36,037 nt of DNA from Chloroflexota bacterium (lineage in GTDB: Bacteria > Chloroflexota > Dehalococcoidia > Dehalococcoidales > UBA5760): positions 1-36,037 of the forward strand of contig JADFUW010000014.1 of the NCBI GenBank assembly GCA_015222205.1, written 5' to 3'. Positions 15,772 to 23,786 of this stretch are shown here, in pieces (the first letter of the stretch is position 1; the number at the start of each line of letters is the position of its first letter). A program made the translations under genes and the position numbers. The notes under the pieces were generated by a model, which was given only the letters and a program-made list of their open reading frames with translations, was not told the DNA's origin and did not search any database.

Positions 15772-15786
15772 GGACTTTTCGTCCTT
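15770..15786. promoter_or_regulatory. Palindrome overlapping the regulator promoter
   Basis: AAGGAC-TTTTC-GTCCTT is a perfect 6-bp inverted repeat just upstream of, and touching, the -35 of the regulator promoter in the shared region with the channel operon. It could be an operator for the NarL-type regulator; this is inferred only from position and symmetry. Confidence 0.35.
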
Positions 15787-15867
15787 CAGACATAGGTCTT
15801 TAGGGCATATCAAGATGTGACTCTTGGCCGCAGAAAATAGGGGGTAAGGTCGGTGTATGGTCACCTG

Positions 15868-15896
15868 GTAAGCAGTATTCTATAGATGGAATGCTA
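15868..15896 (+). promoter_or_regulatory. Weak candidate promoter for the small protein/channel operon
   Basis: TGGTCA, a 17-base spacer, then TATAGA, lying about 20 bases before the ATG at 15913. Both hexamers match the consensus at four of six bases. The weakness would suit a promoter that needs an activator such as the divergent NarL-type regulator. Confidence 0.3.
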
Positions 15897-15912
15897 AACA
15901 GGAGGTGTAGCA

Positions 15913-16197
15913 ATGGTGCAAGAGATAGCCGAAAAGACAAAGCCTGTCAGTGATAAGGAAAGACTGGGTCGGAAGGAAGAAATCATGACAGTGCTAGCTA
16001 GAGCTGCCGATGACAGTCAGTTCCTGGCCCGACTTGCCGATAATCCTAGTGAGGCACTCAAGTATTACACCCTAACCCAAGAGGAGATAGCAGCACTGGC
16101 TAGTGGCGACATAAAGAAGATAGAGAGCTGGCTCGGTAAGCTAGACCAACGACATGCCACCTGGCTATGGTGCCGCCTGAGCCAGGAGAAGTGGTAA
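15913..16197 (+). CDS. Small LigA-like domain protein
   Basis: A 94-residue soluble protein. Residues 25-94 (from MTVLARAADD to the end) are a compact helical domain with FLARLADNP, LTQEEIAALASGD and the C-terminal SQEKW. The pattern FxxxLxxxP...L-T-x-x-E-x-x-A-L-x-S-G-D resembles the small LigA subunit of LigAB dioxygenases and Nif11-like or RiPP leader domains. The same domain ends the next protein: 41 of 70 positions are identical without a gap, and both stop at QEKW. AGGAGGT lies six bases before the ATG. One base separates its stop from the next start, so the two are co-translated. Function unknown; a regulatory or plug role for the channel is suggested by the fusion. Confidence 0.8.
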   Translation: MVQEIAEKTKPVSDKERLGRKEEIMTVLARAADDSQFLARLADNPSEALKYYTLTQEEIAALASGDIKKIESWLGKLDQRHATWLWCRLSQEKW

Positions 16198-16198
16198 A

Positions 16199-17518
16199 AT
16201 GGCGCACCAAAATAAACTTGAGCAGATGCTGAGAACCTGCCAAGAACCAGCGGAAGCATCAGCCCAGCTAGAGACTACAGCTGATAAAGTAGAGAGGACT
16301 ATCACTACTGATGCTTACCCACCAGCCAAGGTAGCCGAGAAGGCAGAGGCCGTCGGGGTAACCAAGGGAAAGCTCGATACCCTAAGCACTATACTTTTGG
16401 GTGGTATGGCCGGGGTCTTCATTGGTCTGGGCGCCATGCTTTGCACCCTAGTTACCACTGACATAGGTCTCGGTTTTGGGCTTACCAAATTGCTGGGTGG
16501 CCTCGCCTTCTGCCTCGGCCTGATTCTGGTAGTGATAGCTGGGGCTGAGCTTTTTACTGGCAATTCCCTGCTAACGATGAGCTTTATCAGTGGTCGGACT
16601 AGCCTGGCCCGTTTAGCCCGGAACTGGGGACTAGTCTATGCCGCCAACCTTGGCGGGGCTTTAGCCTTAGTGGGGTTCATGTTCTATACCAACCAGTGGG
16701 CATTTAGTGGCTACGAACTGGGAGCCAATGCTCTACTTACTGCCAATGCTAAGGTAAACCTCGGCTTTGGTGAAGCCCTAGTTCGAGGTATCTTATGTAA
16801 TGTCCTAGTCTGTCTGGCAGTATGGATGGCTTTCAGTGCCCGTAGTGTTACCGGCAAAATACTGGCTATTATGTTTCCTATCACTGCCTTCGTTGCGGCT
16901 GGCTTTGAGCACAGTGTTGCCAATATGTACTTCATTCCTATGGGAATACTACTGGCAAACCAGCCGGCTGTTCTCGGGGCCGCCGGGGTAACTGTTGGTG
17001 GTGTGGCTAATCTCACCTGGGCAGGCTTCGCTGGGAACCTCGTTCCAGTAACTATTGGCAATATTATAGGTGGTGGTATCTTCGTTGGTGCCATCTATTG
17101 GCTAGCCTACTTACGCCGAGAACGGGCAGCTGAGGCAGTAGCCGCCAGACCTTGGCTCGGAGCGATTATCCCTGCCTGTCGTCGTGCTAAGGTGGAGAAA
17201 GAGAGACAAACTCAACTATCAAAGGTTGTTCGCGCTCAGTTAGAAGAGCTACTACGAATCAAACTAGAAGAACCGCTTGCCCTCGACAGTAGCAGTAAAG
17301 CCCTTTTAGAAGTACTAAGTAAGGCCAAGGATGATGACTGCTTTCTGGCAAGCTTAGCCGAAAATCCCGCAGAAGTGCTTAAAGGTTACGACCTAACTCC
17401 CGAGGGAAAGGCAGCACTGGCAAGCGGTGATATTCGCTGGATAGAGTCTAAACTTGGTGCGCTTGAGGAACCGCTAAAAAGTTGGCTTAATGCCCGGCTA
17501 GCTCAAGAAAAGTGGTAA
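16199..17518 (+). CDS. Formate/nitrite transporter family channel with C-terminal LigA-like domain
   Basis: A 439-residue protein with three parts. Residues 1-60 are soluble and charged. Residues 62-305 form the six-helix FNT core, with AELFTGNSLL near 115-125 and FEHSVANMYFIP with the conserved pore H238; these pentameric channels pass formate, nitrite, hydrosulfide or acetate with a proton. Residues 306-369 are a basic then helical linker, and 370-439 are a LigA-like domain nearly identical in layout to the preceding small protein. Most FNT channels are about 270-290 residues and end after the last helix, so both extensions are unusual. The AGGAG for this gene lies inside the previous one. 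Confidence 0.9.
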   Translation: MAHQNKLEQMLRTCQEPAEASAQLETTADKVERTITTDAYPPAKVAEKAEAVGVTKGKLDTLSTILLGGMAGVFIGLGAMLCTLVTTDIGLGFGLTKLLGGLAFCLGLILVVIAGAELFTGNSLLTMSFISGRTSLARLARNWGLVYAANLGGALALVGFMFYTNQWAFSGYELGANALLTANAKVNLGFGEALVRGILCNVLVCLAVWMAFSARSVTGKILAIMFPITAFVAAGFEHSVANMYFIPMGILLANQPAVLGAAGVTVGGVANLTWAGFAGNLVPVTIGNIIGGGIFVGAIYWLAYLRRERAAEAVAARPWLGAIIPACRRAKVEKERQTQLSKVVRAQLEELLRIKLEEPLALDSSSKALLEVLSKAKDDDCFLASLAENPAEVLKGYDLTPEGKAALASGDIRWIESKLGALEEPLKSWLNARLAQEKW

Positions 17519-17568
17519 AGTAATAGCTTCAGAAGGAGTCTTGGCTATTTAATTAGTTTAGTATCACC

Positions 17569-17643
17569 CTACTTCAGCCGAGGCTTAGATAGCCAGTAGA
17601 TAAGTTTATCTAATTTGGTTTGACCGATGGATTTAAGGTGAGG
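17569..17643 (-). pseudogene. Remnant of a paralogue of the 239-residue gene at 21027-21746
   Basis: On the minus strand 24 codons before a TAG read PHLKSIG, then ...YWLSKPRLK. The intact gene at 21027-21746 has PHLKSIGLAEL...YWLFKYRLR at its C-terminal region: 14 of 24 residues agree without gaps, and the bases agree as well. A TAA lies directly upstream in the same frame and no start is present, so this is a broken fragment, not a gene. It fills most of the space between the channel gene and the next promoter. Confidence 0.6.
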
Positions 17644-17654
17644 TTAGGTTTAGT

Positions 17655-17683
17655 TTGCCCGAACATCGCTATCAGTGTATAAT
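17655..17683 (+). promoter_or_regulatory. Promoter of the cyclic-nucleotide-binding-like gene
   Basis: TTGCCC, a 17-base spacer and perfect TATAAT (17678-17683). The predicted start near 17690 leaves about 40 bases before the TTG start codon at 17732. Confidence 0.55.
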
Positions 17684-17731
17684 CTATTGCAGCAGAGCAA
17701 ATGGATAATACACATAAAAGGGAGTATAAAA

Positions 17732-18187
17732 TTGGATAAGTTAGAACTACTAAAAAGGTCAGAGCTGTTTCGTGAGCTAAATAATGAGCAACTCGGTTTA
17801 GTGGTGCCACTGTGCACTGGTCAAGTATACGAGCCAGGGGCAATGATACACAAGGCGAACGCAATTATCAATAAAATATATGTAATTGAAGCGGGCTTGG
17901 TAGGGATTATCCTGGAACCAGGCCCACTATCCCAGCGACAGCTTCAGGCGGTCAGCAACTTTGAGACCTTTGGCTGGGAGGCTGCTATACCACCGCACCT
18001 TGCCACAGCGACAGCAAAGGCTATAGAAAGGACAAAGGTATTAGCCTTTGATGGAAATGAGCTGTGTAATTTATGTTTTGCTAAACCCGAAGTGGGATGC
18101 ATAATATGCCGAGCAGTGGCCAGGGTAATCGCCAGTAGATTGCATTCGGCATTTATGCAACTAGTGGGTATTACTTCACAGGACTAA
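17732..18187 (+). CDS. Cyclic nucleotide-binding-like (cNMP/CRP N-terminal) domain protein
   Basis: A 151-residue single-domain protein. LLKRSELFRELNNEQL at the start, then a beta-roll with EPGAMIHKANAIINKIYVIEAGLV, match the first half of the CRP-type cNMP domain. The phosphate-binding cassette (usually F/W-G-E-xx-L...R-x-A) is changed to TFGWEAAIPPHLATA, lacking the Arg, so it may bind no cyclic nucleotide. No helix-turn-helix follows, so it is not a DNA-binding regulator of the CRP kind. Start is the TTG with AAAAGGGAG upstream; an ATG at 17675 would precede the promoter -10. It sits between the channel and acetyl-CoA synthetase genes. Confidence 0.78.
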   Translation: MDKLELLKRSELFRELNNEQLGLVVPLCTGQVYEPGAMIHKANAIINKIYVIEAGLVGIILEPGPLSQRQLQAVSNFETFGWEAAIPPHLATATAKAIERTKVLAFDGNELCNLCFAKPEVGCIICRAVARVIASRLHSAFMQLVGITSQD

Positions 18188-18241
18188 CCAGCAGATAGAC
18201 TTAACTAACCCCCAGATAGCATCAAGATTAACACGCCTTAC

Positions 18242-18275
18242 TTGGTGAACCATGTGTGAGTTAGTTCGTCACCAA
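18242..18275. promoter_or_regulatory. Inverted repeat upstream of acsA
   Basis: TTGGTGA (18242-18248) and TCACCAA (18269-18275) form a 7-bp inverted repeat with a 20-base gap, about 70 bases before the acsA start. It could be an operator or a transcript hairpin; no good -35/-10 pair was found in 18188-18346. Confidence 0.28.
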
Positions 18276-18346
18276 ATTGGCCCAAGAGGGTCAGTAAGAA
18301 AAGAGTTCGGTAAGTCCGACAGGAAAAATTCTAAAGGGGTGTAGCC

Positions 18347-20314
18347 TTGAAACAAGCAGAGTCAATCACTTCTATGATGGAAGAGAAGAGGGTTTTCAAT
18401 CCGCCAGAGGAGCTCAGGAAAAAGGCATATATCAAGAGTATGGATGAGTATAAAGATATTTATCAAGGGTCTATTGATGACCCTGAGGGTTTCTGGGGGA
18501 AGATGGCAGAGCAACTGGACTGGTTCAAAAAGTGGGATAAGGTCCTGGTCGAGGACTTCAAAGAAGGCAAGCACGAGTGGTTTGTGGGGGGTAAGCTTAA
18601 TGTTACCTACAACTGCTTGGATAGGCACCTTAAAACCTGGCGGAAGAATAAGGCAGCGCTGGTTTGGGAAGGGGATATCGGTGATACTAAGACCCTTACC
18701 TATCAGGAGCTGTATTATCATGTGTGTAAATTTGCCAACGTACTAAAAAGGCACGGGGTCAAAAAGGGTGACCGTGTTTCTATCTACCTACCAATGATTC
18801 CTGAGCTACCAATTGCCATGTTAGCCTGCGCTCGTATAGGTGCTATCCACAGCGTCGTTTTTGGTGGTTTTAGTGCTGACGCCCTAAGAGATAGAATACT
18901 AGACTGTGAATCCACACTACTCATTTGTGCCGATGGCTACTACCGTGCCGGTAAAATTATCAGAAGCAAGAACAATGCTGACGAAGCCCTTGACTCCTGC
19001 CCTAAGGTAAAGGATGCGATTGTGGTGAAGAGGGCAGACATTGAGATAAATATGGAAAAAGGACGTGACTATTGGTGGCATGACGAGCTAAATGCCGATG
19101 ATATCAAACCAAATTGCGAACCAGAAGTCATGGATGCCGAAGACCCGCTCTTTATCCTGTATACCAGTGGCAGCACCGGAAAGCCCAAGGGTGTGCTTCA
19201 TACTCAAGCTGGCTATCTCCTATTCTGCTACCAGACTTTCAAGTGGATATTTGATATAAAGGACGAAGATACCTTCTGGTGTACCGCAGATATTGGCTGG
19301 GTAACCGGCCATAGCTACATTGTGTATGGACCCTTAGCCTTTGGGGCAACCAGCCTGATGTTTGAGGGCGTACCTAGCTATCCCCATCCGGACAGGTTCT
19401 GGGGAATTGTCGAGAAACACAGGGTTAATGTTTTCTATACTGCCCCCACGGCTCTTCGAGCCATAATGAGAGAAGGGGATGAATGGCCCCATAAGCATGA
19501 TTTGAGTAGTCTACGCATCCTGGGAACAGTTGGGGAACCAATTAACCCTGAAGCCTGGATGTGGTATTACAATGTTATCGGTAAAGGTAAATGCCCCATT
19601 GTCGATACCTGGTGGCAGACAGAGACAGGGGGCATACTAATCACTCCCCTCCCCGGGGCATCTCCCATTAAGCCAGGGTCAGCCACAATACCATTCCCTG
19701 GAATTGAGCCAGCAGTGCTGAGAGAAGATGGCTCAGAGGCCGGCGTCAACGAAGGTGGTTACTTGGTAATTAAGAAGCCTTGGCCTGGTTTGATGCGAGG
19801 GGTTTATGGCGACCCGACGAGGTTTAAAGAGACATATTTTGTTCGTTTCCCCGGTGTATATACCGCCGGAGACGGAGCTAGGGTGGATGAAGACGGGTAT
19901 TATTGGTTAATGGGACGGATAGACGATGTCATTAATGTAGCCGGTCACCGTATTGGTACTGCCGAAGTTGAGAGTGCTCTGGTATCCCATAATTTAGTGG
20001 CCGAAGCCGCAGTCGTCGGCATGCCCCACGAGGTTAAAGGACAGGGTATATATGCCTTCGTCACCCTAAATATTGGTGTGGAGAAGACCGATGCCCTCAA
20101 GAAGGAGTTAGTAGCCCACGTACGCAAGGAAATTGGCCCGATAGCTACTCCAGACAAGATCCAGTTTGCTGATGGTCTACCCAAGACCAGAAGCGGCAAG
20201 ATTATGAGGCGGATACTAACCAAAATCGCCTCCGGCGATACTAAAAATTTGGGGGATACCAGTACCCTGGCTGATCCATCAGTAGTCACTATCCTAGTGA
20301 GCGGAATACAGTAA
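18347..20314 (+). CDS. acsA: Acetyl-CoA synthetase (AMP-forming)
   Basis: A 655-residue adenylate-forming enzyme that makes acetyl-CoA from acetate, ATP and CoA. It has the ACS N-terminal domain, the P-loop [11 protein letters not shown] near residue 271, TWWQTETGG near 423, the adenylation hinge MGRIDDVIN and the catalytic lysine in RSGKIMRR near 617, a residue whose acetylation switches off ACS in other bacteria. The best start is the TTG at 18347 with AAAGGGGTG upstream; an ATG at 18374 would be possible. The acetate transporter follows after 78 bases, so uptake and activation are linked. No acetyltransferase or deacetylase gene is nearby. Confidence 0.96.
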   Translation: MKQAESITSMMEEKRVFNPPEELRKKAYIKSMDEYKDIYQGSIDDPEGFWGKMAEQLDWFKKWDKVLVEDFKEGKHEWFVGGKLNVTYNCLDRHLKTWRKNKAALVWEGDIGDTKTLTYQELYYHVCKFANVLKRHGVKKGDRVSIYLPMIPELPIAMLACARIGAIHSVVFGGFSADALRDRILDCESTLLICADGYYRAGKIIRSKNNADEALDSCPKVKDAIVVKRADIEINMEKGRDYWWHDELNADDIKPNCEPEVMDAEDPLFILYTSGSTGKPKGVLHTQAGYLLFCYQTFKWIFDIKDEDTFWCTADIGWVTGHSYIVYGPLAFGATSLMFEGVPSYPHPDRFWGIVEKHRVNVFYTAPTALRAIMREGDEWPHKHDLSSLRILGTVGEPINPEAWMWYYNVIGKGKCPIVDTWWQTETGGILITPLPGASPIKPGSATIPFPGIEPAVLREDGSEAGVNEGGYLVIKKPWPGLMRGVYGDPTRFKETYFVRFPGVYTAGDGARVDEDGYYWLMGRIDDVINVAGHRIGTAEVESALVSHNLVAEAAVVGMPHEVKGQGIYAFVTLNIGVEKTDALKKELVAHVRKEIGPIATPDKIQFADGLPKTRSGKIMRRILTKIASGDTKNLGDTSTLADPSVVTILVSGIQ

Positions 20315-20392
20315 AAATACCAGCCGCCGAATAGTAATTTGTTTCTCTAATGGGTAAGCCAGTAGCCAAAATCTATTAAAAGAGGGTTGTGC

Positions 20393-20977
20393 ATGTCAAA
20401 AGAGGCTACTAAAGAAGGTGTTATTTGGGCTAATCCTGGTGCTCTGGGATTAGCTGGCTTTGGTTTCAATACTATTTTATTACAAGTACATAATATTGGC
20501 TGGATACCCAGTACTATGCCCCTGATCTGGGGGTTCTTTTGGGGAGGGATGGCTCAGGTTATTGCCGGGATAATTGATGCTCGCCGCGGAGATACCTTTG
20601 GTTTAACCGCCTTCACCTCCTTCGGCGTGTTCTGGATAGGTCTTGCCTTCGCCTTCCTCCTGGAATGGCTGGGGGTAGTTAAGCTTGATGGTCCTGGGCT
20701 AGCCTGGACTATGATAGTCTGGGGAATATTTACCGGCTACATGACAATCGGTGCCCTTAGAATATCACGAGTACACGTAACTATACTTGCCTCATTGACG
20801 GTACTCTTCTTCTTACTGGCAGGACACTTCTTCGGTGCTGTTCCAGCCCTCGTCGCCGGAATAGAGGGAATTTTCGTCGGCGCCGCCGCCGTTTATGGCT
20901 CAGCAGCCATGATTATAAATGCTCAATATGGACGCTGGATACTCCCTATTGGATTAATACACAAAAAATCATCATAA
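20393..20977 (+). CDS. satP: Acetate uptake transporter, SatP/YaaH (GPR1/FUN34) family
   Basis: A 194-residue integral membrane protein with six predicted helices. The family signature N-P-[AG]-x-L-G-L is present as NPGALGLAGFG at the start of helix one, and GGMAQVIAGI is in helix two. Relatives (SatP of E. coli, AceTr family) move acetate or succinate with protons. The ATG at 20393 is favoured because AGAGGG lies seven bases upstream; the GTG two codons earlier is close too. It directly follows acsA on the same strand. Confidence 0.9.
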   Translation: MSKEATKEGVIWANPGALGLAGFGFNTILLQVHNIGWIPSTMPLIWGFFWGGMAQVIAGIIDARRGDTFGLTAFTSFGVFWIGLAFAFLLEWLGVVKLDGPGLAWTMIVWGIFTGYMTIGALRISRVHVTILASLTVLFFLLAGHFFGAVPALVAGIEGIFVGAAAVYGSAAMIINAQYGRWILPIGLIHKKSS

Positions 20978-20981
20978 ACCG

Positions 20982-21007
20982 GGCAAAGCCCTGGCTACTT
21001 CTTTGCC
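20982..21007. terminator. Possible terminator hairpin between convergent genes
   Basis: GGCAAAG (20982-20988) pairs with CTTTGCC (21001-21007) across a 12-base loop, in the 49-base gap between the convergent transporter gene and the unknown gene on the other strand. No T-tract is present, so this is a modest candidate. Confidence 0.3.
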
Positions 21008-21026
21008 AATTGGTTCTATTCAGCCA

Positions 21027-21746
21027 CTACCCCGGTAACCCATCAGTTACGGGTCCACGGGGGAAACCATCAACCGCTAGCTTACGCAACGCCTTCTTGG
21101 TGTCACTGGCAACTCGTGCCCTATCACACTGCCGAAGCCGATACTTGAATAGCCAGTAGGTAAACTCCTTTAACTCAGCCAGACCGATAGATTTAAGATG
21201 AGGGTAGCCCTTCTCTTTCCTAAAACGTTTAAGCAGCACCCCCCTAGTAGCCCCATATATTTGCCGATAAACCTCGTTAGCAATATCATGCTCACTGCTA
21301 TAACCCAAAGCCCGCAGTTCCTTACGCACCTCCTCCTGCACCACCATAAATAAAGCCTCCTCCACGGTAATGCCGTAAAAGTAGTTAAGATATTGCCGAT
21401 ACTTACTGCTGCCAATAAGCTCTTTAACTTCCCTTACGGTCAGGGTAAGCGGTGGCTCGCCGTGAAAAAGGAGAGCCATTTTCTCATCATCAGGTAACAA
21501 ACCATCCACTGCCTCACACAGGCGCTCCGCCAGGAGCAACCAATCAAAGGCTTCACCAGCAATAAGATAACGGTAACGGCGCCCATTATATAACTCCTCA
21601 GCAGTAGACCACAGCCCGATAGCCTCAAGTAAGGCAATATACCAGTGCTTACCGCCGCTAATAGCCTGCTCTAAATACATTATTACCTCAGCCTCATTAT
21701 CATGAGACAACCGGGAAGACTGTAGCTCGTTATCTATATCTACCAT
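21027..21746 (-). CDS. Conserved hypothetical protein, 239 residues
   Basis: Not recognised. The protein is soluble, mostly helical, with no signal peptide and no membrane segment. Residues 20-130 are rich in aromatic and acidic residues (EAIGLWSTAEELYNGRRYRYL); residues 125-215 look basic and include a repeat-like KEKGYPHLKSIGLAELKEFTYWLFKYRLRQ split over the C-terminal third. It begins 14 bases after the polX stop and is probably co-transcribed with it. A decayed second copy of its C-terminal third lies at 17569-17643, so the family has more than one member in this genome. A DNA-related role is possible from the polX linkage, but no motif shows it. Confidence 0.7.
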   Translation of the reverse strand: MVDIDNELQSSRLSHDNEAEVIMYLEQAISGGKHWYIALLEAIGLWSTAEELYNGRRYRYLIAGEAFDWLLLAERLCEAVDGLLPDDEKMALLFHGEPPLTLTVREVKELIGSSKYRQYLNYFYGITVEEALFMVVQEEVRKELRALGYSSEHDIANEVYRQIYGATRGVLLKRFRKEKGYPHLKSIGLAELKEFTYWLFKYRLRQCDRARVASDTKKALRKLAVDGFPRGPVTDGLPG

Positions 21747-21760
21747 TTTCGTCCGCTAAC

Positions 21761-23476
21761 CTAACCCTTGAGATAGGCGACTACCTCCTCTAATGGTCTG
21801 CTATTCAGTATATCCGCCGCCTGAGCCCACCCCCGCCTGGCTACCCCCACGCCAAAACGCATAAACCTGAGATGCTCAAGGCTATGGGCATCGGTATTAA
21901 TTACCAGATTTATCCCCAGCTCCCTCGCCCGATGGGCATGGGTATCCTTAAGGTCAAGCCGACTGGGCATAGCATTGATTTCCAGTGCAGTATTGGCTCT
22001 AGCCGCCGCCTGAAAAACAGCCTCCATATCTACTGCCACTGGCTCTCTATCCGGCAGCAGACGGCAGGTAGGGTGCGCCAGCACATCCACATTAGGGTTC
22101 TCTATAGCCTTTATAATCCGCCGCGTCATCGGCTCCTCAGCCTGATTTAAGCCAGAATGCACCGCCACGGTAACAATATCCAATTCCTCAAGAAGCTCAT
22201 CTGGCATATCCAGACTGCCGTCAGCCCGAATATCCACCTCCATACCACTAAAAATATGAATATCACCAAGCCTCTGGTTAAGCTTCTTAATCTCCAGTAT
22301 CTGCTGCCTCAGCCGCTCAGTATCCAGCCCGTGGGCTATACCACGCCCTGCTGAGTGGTCAGCAATCCCCAGATACTGGTAGCCCAGGGCCCTGGCAGCT
22401 AAAACCATCGCCTCAAGGCTGTCATGCCCATCACTCCAGTCAGTATGAACATGAAGGTCGCCCTTGATATCCGGTAGTTCTACCAGCCGGGGTATAGTGC
22501 CCCGCTCTGCCCGTCCTATCTCCTGCTGACCCTCTCGTATCTCGGGGGGGATAAACTGAAGCCCCTGCCTCTCGTAAAAAGCCTCTTCAGTGGCAAACTT
22601 CTCAATCTCTTCTGTCGCCAGGTTGGTAATGCCATACTCCGATAATTTTAACCCCAGACGGTGCGCCCTTTCCCTGAGGTTAATATTATGCTGCTTACTG
22701 CCGGTAAAATACTGAAGGGTAGAGCCAAACGAGTCGTGCTCCACAATTCTAAGGTCAATCTGAAGCCCGCCAGAAACCACCACGCTTACCTTTGTGACAC
22801 CACTGACCAAAACCTCCCTCACCTGAGGCAGGTTAACAAAGGTCTGAATTACCTCCTGGGCATTATCTGCCGTGCCCATAAGGTCAATATCACCGACTGT
22901 TTCCCGAAAGCGCCGCAGCCTCCCTGCCGGCATTAGGTTCTTTAACCCCACCACCCCCCTCAACCCGGCTGAAATCTCATCCACTATCGGCAGTGCCTCA
23001 CCAACAGGGATACGCCGGTCTTTTCTCCTTAAGGCCTGGATATGGCGCTGGATATTCTCTACTGTCTTATCTCCCATGCGGGGTAATGATGCCACCCTGC
23101 CCCCAGCAATAGCCGCCTCCAGCTCATCAATTGACTTTATGTCAAGTTCTTGGGAAAGTAGCATGGCTGTCTTGGGTCCAATGCTGGGCACATCAAGTAA
23201 GGCGCTGAGCCCCTCCGGGAACTCAGCCTTTAACTTCTCGTAGTAGCCAAGATGCCCGGTGGTTACCAGTTCGGTAATCTTGTTAGTAATTGCCTCCCCC
23301 ACCCCCGGGACTTCCTTCAGCCTGTCCTCCTTCACCAGCTGCTCCACCTCCACCGGCAGGTGCTCAATGGAGCGCACCACCCTCTGGTAAGCCCTTATCT
23401 TAAACGGGTTCTCCCCTTTAAGCTCCAGGAGGTCGGCAATATCCTGAAATACCTTGGCAACCTCACTGTTTTTCAT
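21761..23476 (-). CDS. polX: DNA polymerase X family protein with PHP domain
   Basis: A 571-residue PolX, a repair polymerase for short gaps. Two helix-hairpin-helix motifs (EVPGVGEAITNKI at 55-67 and DVPSIGPKTAMLL at 95-107) precede the nucleotidyltransferase palm with catalytic D196, D198 (GDIDLMG) and D241 (QIDLR). The C-terminal PHP domain begins with DLHVHTDWSDGHDS near 340 and keeps the metal-binding His and Asp residues, as needed for the 3'-5' exonuclease or AP-endonuclease activity of bacterial PolX. Length is standard. The Shine-Dalgarno (AAGG) is weak. Upstream lies a foreign restriction-modification cassette, and the native upstream gene appears to have been lost. Confidence 0.95.
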   Translation of the reverse strand: MKNSEVAKVFQDIADLLELKGENPFKIRAYQRVVRSIEHLPVEVEQLVKEDRLKEVPGVGEAITNKITELVTTGHLGYYEKLKAEFPEGLSALLDVPSIGPKTAMLLSQELDIKSIDELEAAIAGGRVASLPRMGDKTVENIQRHIQALRRKDRRIPVGEALPIVDEISAGLRGVVGLKNLMPAGRLRRFRETVGDIDLMGTADNAQEVIQTFVNLPQVREVLVSGVTKVSVVVSGGLQIDLRIVEHDSFGSTLQYFTGSKQHNINLRERAHRLGLKLSEYGITNLATEEIEKFATEEAFYERQGLQFIPPEIREGQQEIGRAERGTIPRLVELPDIKGDLHVHTDWSDGHDSLEAMVLAARALGYQYLGIADHSAGRGIAHGLDTERLRQQILEIKKLNQRLGDIHIFSGMEVDIRADGSLDMPDELLEELDIVTVAVHSGLNQAEEPMTRRIIKAIENPNVDVLAHPTCRLLPDREPVAVDMEAVFQAAARANTALEINAMPSRLDLKDTHAHRARELGINLVINTDAHSLEHLRFMRFGVGVARRGWAQAADILNSRPLEEVVAYLKG

Positions 23477-23549
23477 TGGCCTTAATCTTTTTTCTTATCC
23501 AGTCCCAGTCTGGGTTACCGGCACCTTTTAGGCGATATTCTTTACCGCA
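23463..23549 (-). pseudogene. Possible 3' tail of a displaced gene overlapping polX
   Basis: In a frame other than polX or the 79-residue gene, the minus strand reads ...CGKEYRLKGAGNPDWDWIRKKIKANEKQ-stop in 29 codons, and its TGA overlaps the polX start (ATGAAAAACAGTGA), a typical coupled-operon arrangement. The composition (WDWIRKKIKANEK) looks like a real protein end rather than noise. No upstream reading frame continues it, because the cassette begins here. The part above about 23528 overlaps the 79-residue gene and may be coincidental. Confidence 0.35.
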
Positions 23550-23767
23550 ATTAGTCCATCTTCTTGTAGAACATACAGTGCTTCGTGAATTCTCCAATTC
23601 GGGATACCATCTTCGATGCCAAACATTTTTCGAACTCGCTGCGTTATGAGCGACAGCCTATTCCTTAACTCATCTTCCACATTCTCACACCTGATGTTAT
23701 CAATAAGGTAATAAGCGGGAAACGGTTCCTCTCCACTGTAAAATACCACTTCATATAGTTTTACCAT
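23528..23767 (-). CDS. 79-residue unknown protein of the restriction-modification cassette
   Basis: Not recognised. The start is the ATG at 23767 with GAGGAG directly before it; longer frames run into the methyltransferase. The sequence starts with a beta hairpin (KLYEVVFYSGEEPFPAYYLID), then a charged helix (VEDELRNRLSLITQRVRKMFG), and ends with two short segments (WRIHEALYVLQEDGLIAVKNIA). No HTH is visible, so it is not a typical C-protein controller. It starts 19 bases after the methyltransferase stop, so it is part of that transcript. A role as a small antirestriction or accessory protein is open. Confidence 0.6.
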   Translation of the reverse strand: MVKLYEVVFYSGEEPFPAYYLIDNIRCENVEDELRNRLSLITQRVRKMFGIEDGIPNWRIHEALYVLQEDGLIAVKNIA

Positions 23768-23786
23768 CTCCTCACATCTCCACTCC

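Noticed and set aside
15697-15864. Longer N-terminus of the response regulator (ATG at 15864)
   Set aside because: The extra 56 residues lie over a good promoter and palindrome, and the receiver fold begins at the GTG at 15696 with AAGGAAGG before it.
17610-17864. 84-codon minus-strand frame over the cNMP gene
   Set aside because: Its frame differs from the paralogue fragment at 17569-17643 and it covers the promoter and start of the cNMP gene; only the fragment was kept.
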